This document shows, piece after piece, positions 18,001 through 27,265 of a DNA stretch of 64,000 bases. The stretch is taken from contig NZ_JAGSPJ010000002.1 of the NCBI RefSeq assembly GCF_018139545.1, positions 124,001 through 188,000 on the forward strand, read 5' to 3'. The notes beneath the pieces were generated by a model. The model saw nothing but the letters and a program-made list of their open reading frames with translations, did not search any database and was not told where the DNA came from. Within the stretch, counting starts at the first letter, position 1. Every line of letters begins with the position of its first letter. This DNA comes from Affinundibacterium fentianense. Lineage in GTDB: Bacteria; Pseudomonadota; Gammaproteobacteria; Burkholderiales; Burkholderiaceae_D. A program made the position numbers and the translations under genes.

Positions 18001-18693
18001 ATGAAATCCTTTTTGAATAGCGAAGCCAAAAAAATCAACGATAATCATTGTCAACTTAGGTATCGTCGAATCAATTGGTCTGTCGAAACGAGACATAAAA
18101 TTATCTCGAAATTTAAAATTTTCAATCAATTGGCAATTGATCAAAATTTTCCTTTTTCTTTCTTCATTCAAACACATGGAACAAAGAACGAAGAAGTAAT
18201 TCAGCTGGAAATTCAAAGTCAAAAAATTGGTATAACAAGAACCAGCAATAAACATCTAGCATTGCCTTTTGAAGACTCGAATCAAACAGTTTTGATAGAA
18301 AAAGGGGCTTGTTTAGTCGCATCACAAACAGCATGGGGTACGGTCTGTTTTATTGCGAGCCCTTTAAAATCGGAAATCTTAGAACACAAAGATAAGGAGT
18401 TCATTCTCTTCTACGACGTAGATCCACGAGATGTAACGGACAAGCTAATCGAAAGCGCGATTAAGAAATATTTACTTCTCATTCGCTCGACAAGTGTCAG
18501 ATCAAACAGCAATTTAACTTTTGCAGATAGATTGAACTTATTCTTTATTGAAAAAACCGACGTAAGAAAGACTAATGAAATTATTCGAGAAAACACTTCT
18601 AAAGTAATACTATTCTTATTCTCAAAATTTGCGCCCCCAATTTTAACGGTAGTTACGGCATACTGGGGATGGCTGAAATTTCTAAATCCATAA
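18001..18693 (+). CDS. Unrecognised AT-rich protein with C-terminal membrane segment
   Basis: A 230-aa protein I do not recognise. It is clearly more AT-rich than polA next to it, with many AAA, ATT and TTA codons, which suggests transfer. The N-terminal two thirds look soluble and mixed alpha/beta, with a stretch VLIEKGACLVASQTAWGTVCF around residues 97-117. The C-terminal 30 residues (ILFLFSKFAPPILTVVTAYWGWLKFL) form one probable membrane segment. It begins 32 bp after polA. The following gap (18694-18874) has a degenerate inverted repeat (GGGTAGGTACGC near 18714, with GTACCTTAC near 18772). Function unknown. Confidence 0.6.
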   Translation: MKSFLNSEAKKINDNHCQLRYRRINWSVETRHKIISKFKIFNQLAIDQNFPFSFFIQTHGTKNEEVIQLEIQSQKIGITRTSNKHLALPFEDSNQTVLIEKGACLVASQTAWGTVCFIASPLKSEILEHKDKEFILFYDVDPRDVTDKLIESAIKKYLLLIRSTSVRSNSNLTFADRLNLFFIEKTDVRKTNEIIRENTSKVILFLFSKFAPPILTVVTAYWGWLKFLNP

Positions 18694-18874
18694 CTCAACT
18701 CAGCCTTGTAGGGTAGGTACGCTTTTTGTGCCAGCACGGATTGCTTTGTTTCTCAACAAAATTTGTTCGCTGTACCTTACTCTTATCTCCTTTTTCAACC
18801 GTAACGCGTGGGCACGATGAATCCGTCCCCATTCTACGAATTTAATCAACCCAAAACGGTCTAAAAAAAACCTA

Positions 18875-19798
18875 ATGAACTTTCAAATCCGCCCTCTCTT
18901 ACTGATCACTAGCATCGCCATTCTCAGCCACACCCAAACCGCAAACGCCAACAGAATCGGCATCAAAATGCCAAGCGAGCCAAAGCTAGCATCTGCACCG
19001 ACAGCTTGTAAATCGCTCGATGATTGGAATGAGCCTACGCATGCGCGTCGGATTTATGGCAATACTTGGTATGTCGGTACTTGCGGGATCAGCGTCGTGT
19101 TAATCGCGACACCGAACGGTCATGTCTTGATTGATAGCGCACCAGAAAAAGCGTCGGAAGCGGTGCGTCAAAACATCCTGTCTTTGGGTGTCAAGCTGAA
19201 TGACATCAAAACGATTTTGATCACACATGAACACCATGACCACATGGGTGGTTTGGCTAGCGTGCAAGCCGCAACTGGAGCTAAGGTATTAAGTCGAAGT
19301 AATATCGTCGATGTTCTGAAATCGGGTAAGAATGATCGTCGTGATCCGCAATTTAATGAATTATCTGGCTTTGATCCTGTTGCGAATGTGCATGCGTTTG
19401 AGGACGCAAGTACGATCACTATCGGTGATAAAAAAATTCAACACTTGCCCATGTCGGGTCATGCGCCTGGCGGCTCAGGTTGGACTTGGCAAGAATGCGA
19501 AAAATCCGTTTGCAAGAATCTCGTTTTCGCAGACAGTTTAGGATCGATTTCTGATGCAACTTATCGCTATTCCGCACCCGATTCTTTGGCTAATGCGCTG
19601 CGCGAAAGTAGTCAGCTCGTCGCGAAGACCACTTGCGATATTTTGATCACTGGTCATGGAACTGCGAGCAACTTACTCGCACGACTTGATCAAAAAGCGC
19701 CCTTAATCGATCCCAAGGCTTGTTTGATCTATGCAGAACGCGGTGCACAAGCTTTGCTTAATCGACTAACTCAAGAAAAGAGTGAGTACAATAAATAA
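18875..19798 (+). CDS. Subclass B3 metallo-beta-lactamase (secreted)
   Basis: Zinc hydrolase of the MBL fold, most like chromosomal subclass B3 beta-lactamases, which open the beta-lactam ring in the periplasm. Signal peptide about 1-26 (ending TANANR). Zinc ligands: THEHHDHMGG (HxHxDH), the His in MSGHAPGGSGW, and the His in ITGHGTASN. The segments YGNTWYVGTCGISVVLI and the C-terminal CLIYAERGAQALLNRL match the B3 pattern. Length 307 aa is slightly long. It is alone, with no ampR-like regulator beside it. Ancestral, non-resistance activities exist in related MBL proteins, so actual beta-lactamase activity is inferred. Confidence 0.85.
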   Translation: MNFQIRPLLLITSIAILSHTQTANANRIGIKMPSEPKLASAPTACKSLDDWNEPTHARRIYGNTWYVGTCGISVVLIATPNGHVLIDSAPEKASEAVRQNILSLGVKLNDIKTILITHEHHDHMGGLASVQAATGAKVLSRSNIVDVLKSGKNDRRDPQFNELSGFDPVANVHAFEDASTITIGDKKIQHLPMSGHAPGGSGWTWQECEKSVCKNLVFADSLGSISDATYRYSAPDSLANALRESSQLVAKTTCDILITGHGTASNLLARLDQKAPLIDPKACLIYAERGAQALLNRLTQEKSEYNK

Positions 19799-19862
19799 TC
19801 ATGCACACTCTCTGCAAGCTAGCCAATTGAATAATTCATTTTGCACACTCATTAGTTAGAGC

Positions 19863-19926
19863 AGTGAGGCGAATAATTTCCCGCCTCACTAAGCGACTTT
19901 ACTAAGCGACATCACTAAGCGACTTC
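19863..19926. repeat. Hairpin plus three 13-bp tandem repeats
   Basis: A 9-bp inverted repeat AGTGAGGCG/CGCCTCACT (19863-19871 with 19882-19890) runs into three tandem 13-bp units with core ACTAAGCGAC (19888, 19901, 19914). The array touches the stop codon of the convergent membrane gene. The hairpin could act as a weak terminator between the convergent genes. Confidence 0.75.
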
Positions 19927-20359
19927 ACTTCGCCCATTCAACTGGACGGCGTGGATCCTTAGTCTGCTGCTTCCAACGACGACAAAGCAAGTGGCCTGCC
20001 ATGATTGGAATCAAAACGAAGGCGACTTTCGCATACCAACGTCCATACCACTGGGCGTCACTGATGGTGATACCAAACAAAGATTTCACGGCATTCTGCG
20101 AAGACCAATATTCCAAAGCCGGGAAAAACGCCCAAGCAAACCCGCCCAGTAAAATTGGGAAAACATAACTAAAGGGTAAAAACTGCAGCGCAATAAGTAC
20201 GACGCAAACAAGAAAGACACCGCCTGCTCGAAAAAGAATGGAAAAACCAGTTTCGGTCGGCACGGAGAACAAGTCTGACATTTTTGTGACGACGGCAATA
20301 CATGCCAGCAAACACAAATACAGAAAAAAACGGCGGAAGAAACTTAACAAGTAGTTCAT
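19925..20359 (-). CDS. Small hypothetical membrane protein
   Basis: A 144-aa protein with about four hydrophobic segments (roughly residues 8-25, 40-60, 62-80 and 108-125) and a basic C-terminus (CRRWKQQTKDPRRPVEWAK). I do not recognise the family. It is convergent with the B3 lactamase gene, and its last codons lie on a tandem repeat. A candidate FNR-type palindrome is 115 bp upstream of its start. Confidence 0.65.
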   Translation of the reverse strand: MNYLLSFFRRFFLYLCLLACIAVVTKMSDLFSVPTETGFSILFRAGGVFLVCVVLIALQFLPFSYVFPILLGGFAWAFFPALEYWSSQNAVKSLFGITISDAQWYGRWYAKVAFVLIPIMAGHLLCRRWKQQTKDPRRPVEWAK

Positions 20360-20473
20360 TACTTTTGATGTCCTTATAAAACCATTTGCCCCAAACCTAC
20401 CGACCAGCCTGGCCGGGAGATCGCGAGAAAATTTTGCTTTTTAGATAATTGCAAATTTTACTCGGACAGCGCG

Positions 20474-20487
20474 TTGATCTCAATCAT
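20474..20487. promoter_or_regulatory. Candidate FNR/Dnr-type box between divergent genes
   Basis: TTGAT-CTCA-ATCAT matches nine of ten consensus positions. It lies in the 432-bp gap between the divergent genes at 20359 (minus) and 20792 (plus). Neither side shows a -10 at the 22-bp spacing seen elsewhere in this window, so this is weaker. The rest of the gap shows nothing clear. Confidence 0.35.
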
Positions 20488-20791
20488 TTTGTCAATTTCA
20501 AATCATATCGATCATCATCGCTACACTTCAGAATAGGAAAGTTTTCGATCCTATTGTATCCATCTAAAAGGAACGCAAGCTTCGCTTGCAATCACGTGTT
20601 CCGGTTGATTCCAACTTTCACATACGGCAAATACCAACCGAACAATTTAATGTTGCGTTGACGGTACGGTTCATCAGAATGTGCAGTGCAATATACCAAC
20701 TCAGCAATCTAAATCGCGTTATATTGCCGACTCGTGAAGTATGTCCTGATGCGTGTACATTCACAATCAAACTTAATCAAGGGGAAATACA

Positions 20792-21355
20792 ATGACATTA
20801 TTAGCGCTCTGGCTACCGATCCTACTTACAGCGGTTGGCGTCTTTTTTGCCAGCAGTTTAATTCACATGGTATTCAAATGGCATAACTCGGAATACCGCC
20901 CCTTGCCGAACGACGAAGATGTGCGGCAAGCATTGGCCCCGATTAAAAATGAACCTGGCATGTATGCGACCCCGCATTGCCCTGATATGAAGGACATGCA
21001 AACCGAAGCCGTTCAACAAAAATTTCGAGATGGCCCAGTAGCCTTAATCACCGTTCGGAAACCCGGTGCGCCGACAATGGGTCGATATTTGCTACAGTGG
21101 TTTGCTCTCAATCTCAGTGTTGCAGCTCTAGGTGGATTGTTAGCATTGCAGACCATGGGGCTTTACGCGAATCCACACTATGCCGGGCACTTTATCGGTC
21201 TTTTCACGATGATCGTGTATGCTTGTGGCAGCATACAAGAGTCTATTTGGATGGGGCGACCATGGTCAGCTACATTCAAAAATATATTGGACTCTTTGAT
21301 CTATGGTGTCGTCAGTGCGCTGGTCTTCTGGCAATTCTGGCCTATCACCAATTAA
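20792..21355 (+). CDS. Conserved hypothetical membrane protein
   Basis: A 187-aa protein with one N-terminal membrane helix (residues 2-28), a polar domain of about 70 residues with EYRPLPNDEDVRQAL and MYATPHCPDMKDMQ, then three helices (about 100-125, 130-150 and 165-183). The start is well supported by AAGGGGAAATACA before ATG. I recognise the overall pattern as a conserved hypothetical but cannot assign a function. The His/Cys/Asp-rich stretch before the helices could bind a metal, which is only a guess. It is followed by the M28 peptidase gene after 185 bp. Confidence 0.7.
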   Translation: MTLLALWLPILLTAVGVFFASSLIHMVFKWHNSEYRPLPNDEDVRQALAPIKNEPGMYATPHCPDMKDMQTEAVQQKFRDGPVALITVRKPGAPTMGRYLLQWFALNLSVAALGGLLALQTMGLYANPHYAGHFIGLFTMIVYACGSIQESIWMGRPWSATFKNILDSLIYGVVSALVFWQFWPITN

Positions 21356-21540
21356 CCGCCTGAAGATAGACTCGGGCGAGGTACTATCGATGAATAAGAA
21401 CTTGCAAAGTGACTGGAGTAGGTAAAAAACTCCCGCCACTTTTGATTGGAACTTGTCGACACCCGATTCGTTCAATTGCTCGATTTACCGTTAGACTGCT
21501 ATCCAAATTGGAATTCTTTTATCCCCTCACAGAGGCAAAT

Positions 21541-22869
21541 ATGACTGTTCTTAATCGATGCAAAATCAACACAATAGGATTATTGAGTTCTAGCCTATGT
21601 GCACTAGGATTCGCCTGCCAAACGTCTGCGCAATCTCTCGAAATCCTACAAGGAAGTGCGCTCAAACAAGACGATTTTGTTGTCAGTTTGGTGCGTCAAC
21701 TCGATCTAGAAAAGTACAAGGCAACGATTAAATCCTTAACGGAATTTGGTGATCGCCGCCAAGGGACAGAACGCAATCGGCGTGCGCTCGACTGGATAGA
21801 GGCGCAACTTCAAGCGTACGGTTGCACGAATACACAGCGCATGCAATTTGACTATACCCAGCCCCCCCCTGCAGCGCCAGGGGCAGCGCCAACTCCACGT
21901 CGCAATTTAATACCCAGCGGCGGTCTCGGAGGCGCACCCGGGCAAGGTGGCAGCACTCTATTTGGCAAACGCGCTAAAACGGGAGTAAATACGGATCCGC
22001 TTCTACAGCCAAATGAAAAGCTACGCCAATTGAACGCAGAACAAACACCGGTCGGTACATCGCAGCGTGAAAACGTCTATTGCACCAAGATAGGCAAAAA
22101 AAATCCTGACGAAATGTATATTGTTGGTGCACATTTTGATGGAATCGGTTTTGGCGAGGCCGCAAATGACAATGGCTCTGGTACCGCACTAGTAATGGAA
22201 TTAGCCCGCATTTTTAGTGCTCCAGACGTTGAAACCGACAAGTCCATCCGTTTTGTTTTGTGGAACAACGAAGAAACGGGTTTAAATGGTGCCTACGCCT
22301 ACGTCGCTCAACGTAAAGATCTACAAGGAATCGAATCGCCAAAAGGTTCAGGCCTGTATCCCGAACCAAAATGGCTAGGAATGATACAGCACGATATGAT
22401 GCTATGGGATCATGGCATGCCGGTGCCACAACTCGATACAAAAGGTCAGCAAGTTCTCGACGCAGAGGGCAAACCTATCTATGTTTCTCCGAAAGAGCAG
22501 CGAGCCGAGGCGGATGTCAATATCGAGTTTCAATCGACGTCGAAACAGGCTGAAGGTGCCGCCAAGTTGGCGTGGTTCTTCCGAGCCGCCAATGACAAAT
22601 ATGCGACAGACTACCCAGCCGCAGTCGGCTTTCACATGACGAACACAGACTCGGTCCCCTTCATGGATCTCGTCCCCGCTATTTCCTTACGCGAAAATGA
22701 ACGGGGTATGCATATCGGGGCTGGATGGAATCCCAATTGGCATCAACCGTCGGACGTATTTACGACTTACTCTGACAAAGATTTTAGATTGGGCTTGAAT
22801 GCTGCGCAAACGACCTTGTCCGCTGTCGCGGTCTTAAGCGGAGCAAAAAAAACCACACAAAACAAATAG
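21541..22869 (+). CDS. Secreted M28 family metallopeptidase
   Basis: Zinc aminopeptidase-like enzyme of family M28 (442 aa), exported by a signal peptide (about 1-30, ending TSAQ). Metal and catalytic motifs occur in order: VGAHFDGIG (His ligand), ANDNGSGTA (bridging Asp), NNEETGLNGA (catalytic Glu and metal Glu), NTDSVPF and HQPSD (final His). A Pro/Gly-rich insertion (about residues 100-145 after the start) separates the N-terminal helix from the core. The ATG at 21541 has AGAGG upstream; the frame also opens at GTG 21409, but that adds a non-signal stretch. It probably degrades peptides in the periplasm or outside the cell. Confidence 0.9.
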   Translation: MTVLNRCKINTIGLLSSSLCALGFACQTSAQSLEILQGSALKQDDFVVSLVRQLDLEKYKATIKSLTEFGDRRQGTERNRRALDWIEAQLQAYGCTNTQRMQFDYTQPPPAAPGAAPTPRRNLIPSGGLGGAPGQGGSTLFGKRAKTGVNTDPLLQPNEKLRQLNAEQTPVGTSQRENVYCTKIGKKNPDEMYIVGAHFDGIGFGEAANDNGSGTALVMELARIFSAPDVETDKSIRFVLWNNEETGLNGAYAYVAQRKDLQGIESPKGSGLYPEPKWLGMIQHDMMLWDHGMPVPQLDTKGQQVLDAEGKPIYVSPKEQRAEADVNIEFQSTSKQAEGAAKLAWFFRAANDKYATDYPAAVGFHMTNTDSVPFMDLVPAISLRENERGMHIGAGWNPNWHQPSDVFTTYSDKDFRLGLNAAQTTLSAVAVLSGAKKTTQNK

Positions 22870-22960
22870 GCGTCAATCAAAGTCGCGGGCGGTTCCTTGT
22901 TGCGTGAAATATCACTAGCTTGGAACACCTGCGGCAGCATCGGCAGCGTATGAGCAGCAT

Positions 22961-23554
22961 TTGACAATTCGGTTCATTACGACCCACTTCATTCTCGACA
23001 AAGTAAAAAAGTCAATCGATTTAACAATTGTTCTTGATTCGCTCGTGCTCAGGGCGCCGACTTGCAACTATAATTATGTTTTATCATTGCATACCCTCCC
23101 TTTGATTCTGAATCGCCCACCTCGCCTTGATACAACTAGCATTTTTCGGCCCCACGGAAGATTTCACGTCCGCGCTGAAGGTCAGCTCCTACTCACTGAT
23201 GTAACCGGTCCATGGAATCGCGAATTAATCGAACATTGGGCACAACAGGCAAGGCAAATCGCAATTGGATTCTCTCCTGATCGCCCTTATATCGGAGTAA
23301 CCACCGTTCACGAGTCAATACTTTGTCCCGCGGATGCCCTCAACCGAATACAACGGGCATTGGAATATAGTAAGACGAATCTTTCCTGCCTAGCAAATAT
23401 CATTATCGCTGCAGATGATGTTGAGGGTCGCGATTTGGTCATCGATAAATACCAACGAATTGGATTAGATGGTTTCTTCGCTGACGCGACCAGTGCAACC
23501 GCATGGGCGTTCAACAAACTCAGAGAATATCAGTCAAATTCGCGCGCAAGCTAA
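22961..23554 (+). CDS. Hypothetical protein, start uncertain
   Basis: The frame opens at TTG 22961 (197 aa) and contains no in-frame ATG. A TATAAT at 23069-23074 suggests the real start is later, for example TTG 23102, giving about 150 aa. The part after residue 60 looks like a compact alpha/beta domain: FHVRAEGQLLLTDVTGPWNRELIEHW, then IGVTTVHESI, and a final segment IGLDGFFADATSATAWAFNKLRE. The pattern recalls STAS/SpoIIAA-like single domains that occur widely in proteobacteria, but the match is loose. Function unknown. It lies between the M28 peptidase and a CorC-like gene on the same strand. Confidence 0.55.
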   Translation: MTIRFITTHFILDKVKKSIDLTIVLDSLVLRAPTCNYNYVLSLHTLPLILNRPPRLDTTSIFRPHGRFHVRAEGQLLLTDVTGPWNRELIEHWAQQARQIAIGFSPDRPYIGVTTVHESILCPADALNRIQRALEYSKTNLSCLANIIIAADDVEGRDLVIDKYQRIGLDGFFADATSATAWAFNKLREYQSNSRAS

Positions 23555-23704
23555 CGAATCCAGCAAAGACGTTGCATAGATGCATTCCGTCGCGAGCAAC
23601 TACGGCATAAGTGCCTAGACGATACTCAATTGCACCTCCAAAGTGTTTTCGTTTTAACTTCGCTCAGCTATGATGCGTTATGCTGTAATCAATGCGGAGG
23701 CAAC

Positions 23705-25003
23705 ATGGCATTCTTTGACCATCTCATGGTAATTCTAATTTTAGTGATTATCAGCGGATTTTTTTCTACGTCCGAAATTGCCCTTGCAGCAGCACGCAAG
23801 GTGAAATTACAGATACTAGAAGAAAGTGGCGACCCACGAGCAACGAAGGTGCTTGCATTACAACAAGAGCCCGGTCACTTTTTTACTGTGGTACAAATCG
23901 CGCTCAATGCGATTGCGATCTTAGGTGGTATTTTAGGTGAACAATCATTAACTCCTTATTTTGCCCAACTATTTCACTCGCTGTTTGGCAGTGCCAGTTG
24001 GATTGACACCTTAAGCTTTCTCAGTTCCTTTATTTTTGTCACATCGATCTTTATTTTATTGGCAGATTTAATGCCAAAGAAGCTGGCCATGGTTGCCCCA
24101 GAGCGCGTCGCCATGTTTGTCGTTACCCCGATGTTAGTTTGCGTCAAATTATTCAAACCTTTAGTTTGGCTATTCAATGGCTTATCCAATCTGATTTTGA
24201 CCAGTCTTAATTTGCCAACGGAACGTGACGACCAAATTACGTCCGATGAAATCCATGCAGTTGTGAACGCAGGTGCGGAAGCCGGCATACTACAAACCCG
24301 CGAACATGACATGATTGGGAATGTGTTTGAGTTAGAAAGTCGCACAGTGCCTTCTGCCATGTCGCAGCGCGACAGCATCGTATTTTTGACCTTGCAAGAT
24401 AATGAAGCCAGCATTCGCCATAAAATTGCCGAACATCCGCACACTAAATTTTTGGTCTGTGATGGTCAAATAGACAAAGTGGTTGGCTATGTTGAATCCA
24501 AAGATATATTGAAACGCATACTCACAAACCAAGCTTTCTCTAAAGTGCAAGAATTGTCTCTACGCTCGGCCTTGGTCGTTCCCGATTCACTAACGCTCTC
24601 AGAAATGTTAGAGCAGTTCAAAGCAACACGCGAAGATTTTGCAGTCATTTTGAATGAGTACGCACTCGTAGTTGGCATCATTACCCTCAATGATGTGTTA
24701 AGCACGCTAATGGACGGTATGGTTCACCCATATCTGGAAGATCAGATCGTACGAAGAGATGACAATTCTTGGTTGATCGATGGTGCGACTGCAATTGAAG
24801 ATGTTTGTCGAGCCCTCGACATCGATGCCATGCCTGAGTCTGGCAACTACGAGACTGTCGCTGGTTTTATGATGACGATGCTCAGAAAGATCCCGAAGCG
24901 TACTGATTTTGTCATGGTAGGTGATTACAAATTTGAAGTCGTCGACATCGATCAATTCCGAATCGACCAGTTATTAGTCGTGAAATTAGCAAAATCCGAC
25001 TGA
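23705..25003 (+). CDS. CNNM/CorC-HlyC family membrane protein
   Basis: A membrane protein (432 aa) of the family that includes CorC, HlyC and the CNNM magnesium transport-associated proteins. A DUF21 membrane domain (about 1-185) opens with HLMVILILVIISGFFSTSEIALAAARK. Two CBS domains follow (about 205-325), then a C-terminal CorC_HlyC domain (about 345-425) with SGNYETVAGFMMTML. The start at ATG 23705 has a strong GGAGG; the longer frame from 23630 lacks support. The older name hemolysin is misleading; a role in Mg2+ or Co2+ efflux or homeostasis is the better family-level guess. Confidence 0.9.
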   Translation: MAFFDHLMVILILVIISGFFSTSEIALAAARKVKLQILEESGDPRATKVLALQQEPGHFFTVVQIALNAIAILGGILGEQSLTPYFAQLFHSLFGSASWIDTLSFLSSFIFVTSIFILLADLMPKKLAMVAPERVAMFVVTPMLVCVKLFKPLVWLFNGLSNLILTSLNLPTERDDQITSDEIHAVVNAGAEAGILQTREHDMIGNVFELESRTVPSAMSQRDSIVFLTLQDNEASIRHKIAEHPHTKFLVCDGQIDKVVGYVESKDILKRILTNQAFSKVQELSLRSALVVPDSLTLSEMLEQFKATREDFAVILNEYALVVGIITLNDVLSTLMDGMVHPYLEDQIVRRDDNSWLIDGATAIEDVCRALDIDAMPESGNYETVAGFMMTMLRKIPKRTDFVMVGDYKFEVVDIDQFRIDQLLVVKLAKSD

Positions 25004-25141
25004 GTTTAAGCGTCAATCGAATCCGTAATATAAGACTGCGAAGGTCTATATTCTCAGAATAAACAACACTGATAAGCGTAAAAAGTTGCGAGTCAAAATA
25101 ATCACTGCGATACTTTGCTCGGATTGACATTCATTCTTTCC

Positions 25142-25921
25142 ATGACCAAAGTCTACTCTTACTGCATCTTGTTTTGCATGCTGTGCCTATCAATGGCGAC
25201 AGCGGGTTCGGCTCACGCGCAAACTGCGGTGACGCTTTACATACAAGAAAATTTAGATGTGAACGGCAGCCCCATTCCACCCGATCAAAATCTAATGGAG
25301 TTAATCAATTATTTTGAACGTACGACCAATCTCCAATTTAATAAAATGATCGTTCCTTGGCGACGTGCTCAATATGAAACATTGCAAGGGAATGGGATTA
25401 TTTACGGTCTATCGCGCAACCCTGATCGACTCAGTCGCTTTCACTACTCGCAGGCCGTTGCGAGTCAAACTATCTGGGCCATTACATATGGCAAACCCAA
25501 ACCTAAATACAAAACGATCGAAGATCTGCGCGGTAAAGTGATTAGTGTCGGACGCGGTTTTAGTCACGGAATGGAATTTGAACAAGCTAGGGATATCATC
25601 TTTAAGGTGGAAGAGGATGCAAGTTTCACGACCGCACGTTTCAATAAATTGATCAACAAAACCAATGACTTGATTTTATGGCCTTTGCGCGTCTTGAAGG
25701 ACCAGAGTGAAGTCGAAACCTATATCAATCAGGTCTTTGCGAATTATTCTGGTTTCAAAGACACCCATTTCGATGTATCTGATCAACCCTTATTTTACGA
25801 CACCGAACACTTCGCGAGCGCGAAAGGCAAATTCGAAGACATCATCGCAAAAATAGACAAAGCGATCGTGGAAGGCAAGAAAAGCGGTGAACTAAGCAAA
25901 CTTTTGCGAGCCTACCGCTGA
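25142..25921 (+). CDS. Periplasmic solute-binding protein-like (PBP2/SBP family 3)
   Basis: An exported protein (259 aa) with a signal peptide (about 1-27, ending GSAHAQ) and the type-2 periplasmic binding fold seen in polar amino-acid binding proteins. Typical features: an LxE opening (TLYIQENLD), a central hinge after GLSRNPDR and the second-lobe start YKTIEDLRGKVISVGRGFSHG. No ABC permease or ATPase is adjacent, so it belongs to the orphan PBP-like proteins common in betaproteobacteria, whose ligands and roles are mostly unknown. ATG at 25142 is preferred over TTG 25115. No clear ribosome-binding site. Confidence 0.8.
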   Translation: MTKVYSYCILFCMLCLSMATAGSAHAQTAVTLYIQENLDVNGSPIPPDQNLMELINYFERTTNLQFNKMIVPWRRAQYETLQGNGIIYGLSRNPDRLSRFHYSQAVASQTIWAITYGKPKPKYKTIEDLRGKVISVGRGFSHGMEFEQARDIIFKVEEDASFTTARFNKLINKTNDLILWPLRVLKDQSEVETYINQVFANYSGFKDTHFDVSDQPLFYDTEHFASAKGKFEDIIAKIDKAIVEGKKSGELSKLLRAYR

Positions 25922-26050
25922 GCGTACGATCGCTGTGGGATTGGGAAAGTCGTAGCAAATAAGGCTATGTACTTTTCACTACAACTTTCCCATCATAAAT
26001 AAAAGGCAAACCAACAACCAGCATGCCAATTTCAAAATAGCGCGAAGTGA

Positions 26051-26734
26051 CTATTCAAATATGGTCTTCTTCACGCGCACAAATATTGCACCTGTGGGGG
26101 CTCCCCAAGTATGGCCTCCACAAACCATCTGATATAACAAGACCATCCCTTGACTGCTATTGGTCGAATAAGCCAGGGTATGGGTTCCTGAACTCAAACG
26201 CGAAGTTCCTGTGGTGGTCTTTTTGTTTTGATATTGGGAAGTATCAATCACTGGTAAGCTCACCATCATCATTTGCTTATTACTCGCAGTGTCAAAAACC
26301 TTACAATAATATTCATTCGAGTTATTCCAGTGGCTACGATCCTGAACTTCAATTTCAAATATCACTTTTTGTCCTGCCTTTAAAAGAGCACCAAATGGAA
26401 AAGCATTGCTCTCTTCATTTCTATCGAGTGGGACACTCTTTGCAATCAAAGCTTGTTCAACGACTTTCCCTCCAATATTCAAGCCTTCATCATCCATCTT
26501 TGCCGTATTTGCTGGCGCTGGTGGCGGCGCTGGGGCATCATTTTTAGGTGGAGACTGCGACACGGACTCTCCAGAGCTTGACGTATTTCGAAGTAGCTTT
26601 GTGTCTATTTTTGATATGGGTCGTATGTTTGAGCTTGTTTGCGCACAGACGATCGACGATGCCATCACTCCTACCATGCAATTCATCAACACTACGAAGC
26701 GAATTGCACTTCTCAATTCATTCTTTTTGTTCAT
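26051..26734 (-). CDS. Exported hypothetical protein with Pro-rich linker
   Basis: A 227-aa unrecognised protein. Signal peptide about 1-33 (MNKKNELRSAIRFVVLMNC, then GVMASSIVCAQ). A low-complexity linker with APAPPPAPANT follows (about residues 65-75). The C-terminal domain (about 90-227) looks beta-rich, with EIEVQDRSHWNNSNEYYC and a Cys pair that could form a disulfide (Cys in EYYCKVF and MVCGGHTWG). The ATG at 26734 has GGGAGAC upstream, which decides it over an earlier in-frame start. It is isolated and opposite to its neighbours. Confidence 0.7.
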   Translation of the reverse strand: MNKKNELRSAIRFVVLMNCMVGVMASSIVCAQTSSNIRPISKIDTKLLRNTSSSGESVSQSPPKNDAPAPPPAPANTAKMDDEGLNIGGKVVEQALIAKSVPLDRNEESNAFPFGALLKAGQKVIFEIEVQDRSHWNNSNEYYCKVFDTASNKQMMMVSLPVIDTSQYQNKKTTTGTSRLSSGTHTLAYSTNSSQGMVLLYQMVCGGHTWGAPTGAIFVRVKKTIFE

Positions 26735-27265
26735 GTTTGTCTCCCAAGATGCATTCAAATTCAAGAAGAAAGCTAGTACCACTGGAAATTCGCTGAAACC
26801 ACTCTAATATCCGTATGACCACGACCTTCCAATCGCCTTCGACACGAATTATCAAAAATCAAGCGAAGGCTTTTCTAGCATACCAAAATAAAATATGTAT
26901 CAGTAATTACAATAAGATCTGTTTGGATGAAATGACTTTCTTGCGAGTCTCTGTCGATGAATTCCAACACTTATGTAGGCTATGGGAGGATTAGAGAAAG
27001 CGCTCTAAACCTGCAAAACTCTCAGCTCGTCCATAGTAAGAATAGAGAATTAAAGCTTGTTTCTCTCTTTATTTTTTGTTGCAACGCAAATTGACCGCGA
27101 ATCACTTGATTTTGATAATCCGAGCAGACCACTTGACCGTTCGCCAATTTTTTTGATGACTATCGATGCGAGCAAAGTTGGTTTATCGCAGGCTGTGTAA
27201 CAAGAACATTCGATACTGCACAGCCCTTTTCGTTTTTCATTCAAGTAGCACTCAATGGGAGTCGC
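26735..27265. other. Intergenic stretch without visible genes
   Basis: About 530 bp between two divergent exported-protein genes. I see no convincing open frame, terminator or repeat. It presumably holds both promoters. A T-rich tract with several half-sites (TTGATTTTGATAAT near 27109) is not a good FNR match. Confidence 0.5.

Noticed and set aside
23974-24444. 156-codon minus-strand frame inside the CorC-like gene
   Set aside because: Antisense shadow with no start signal.
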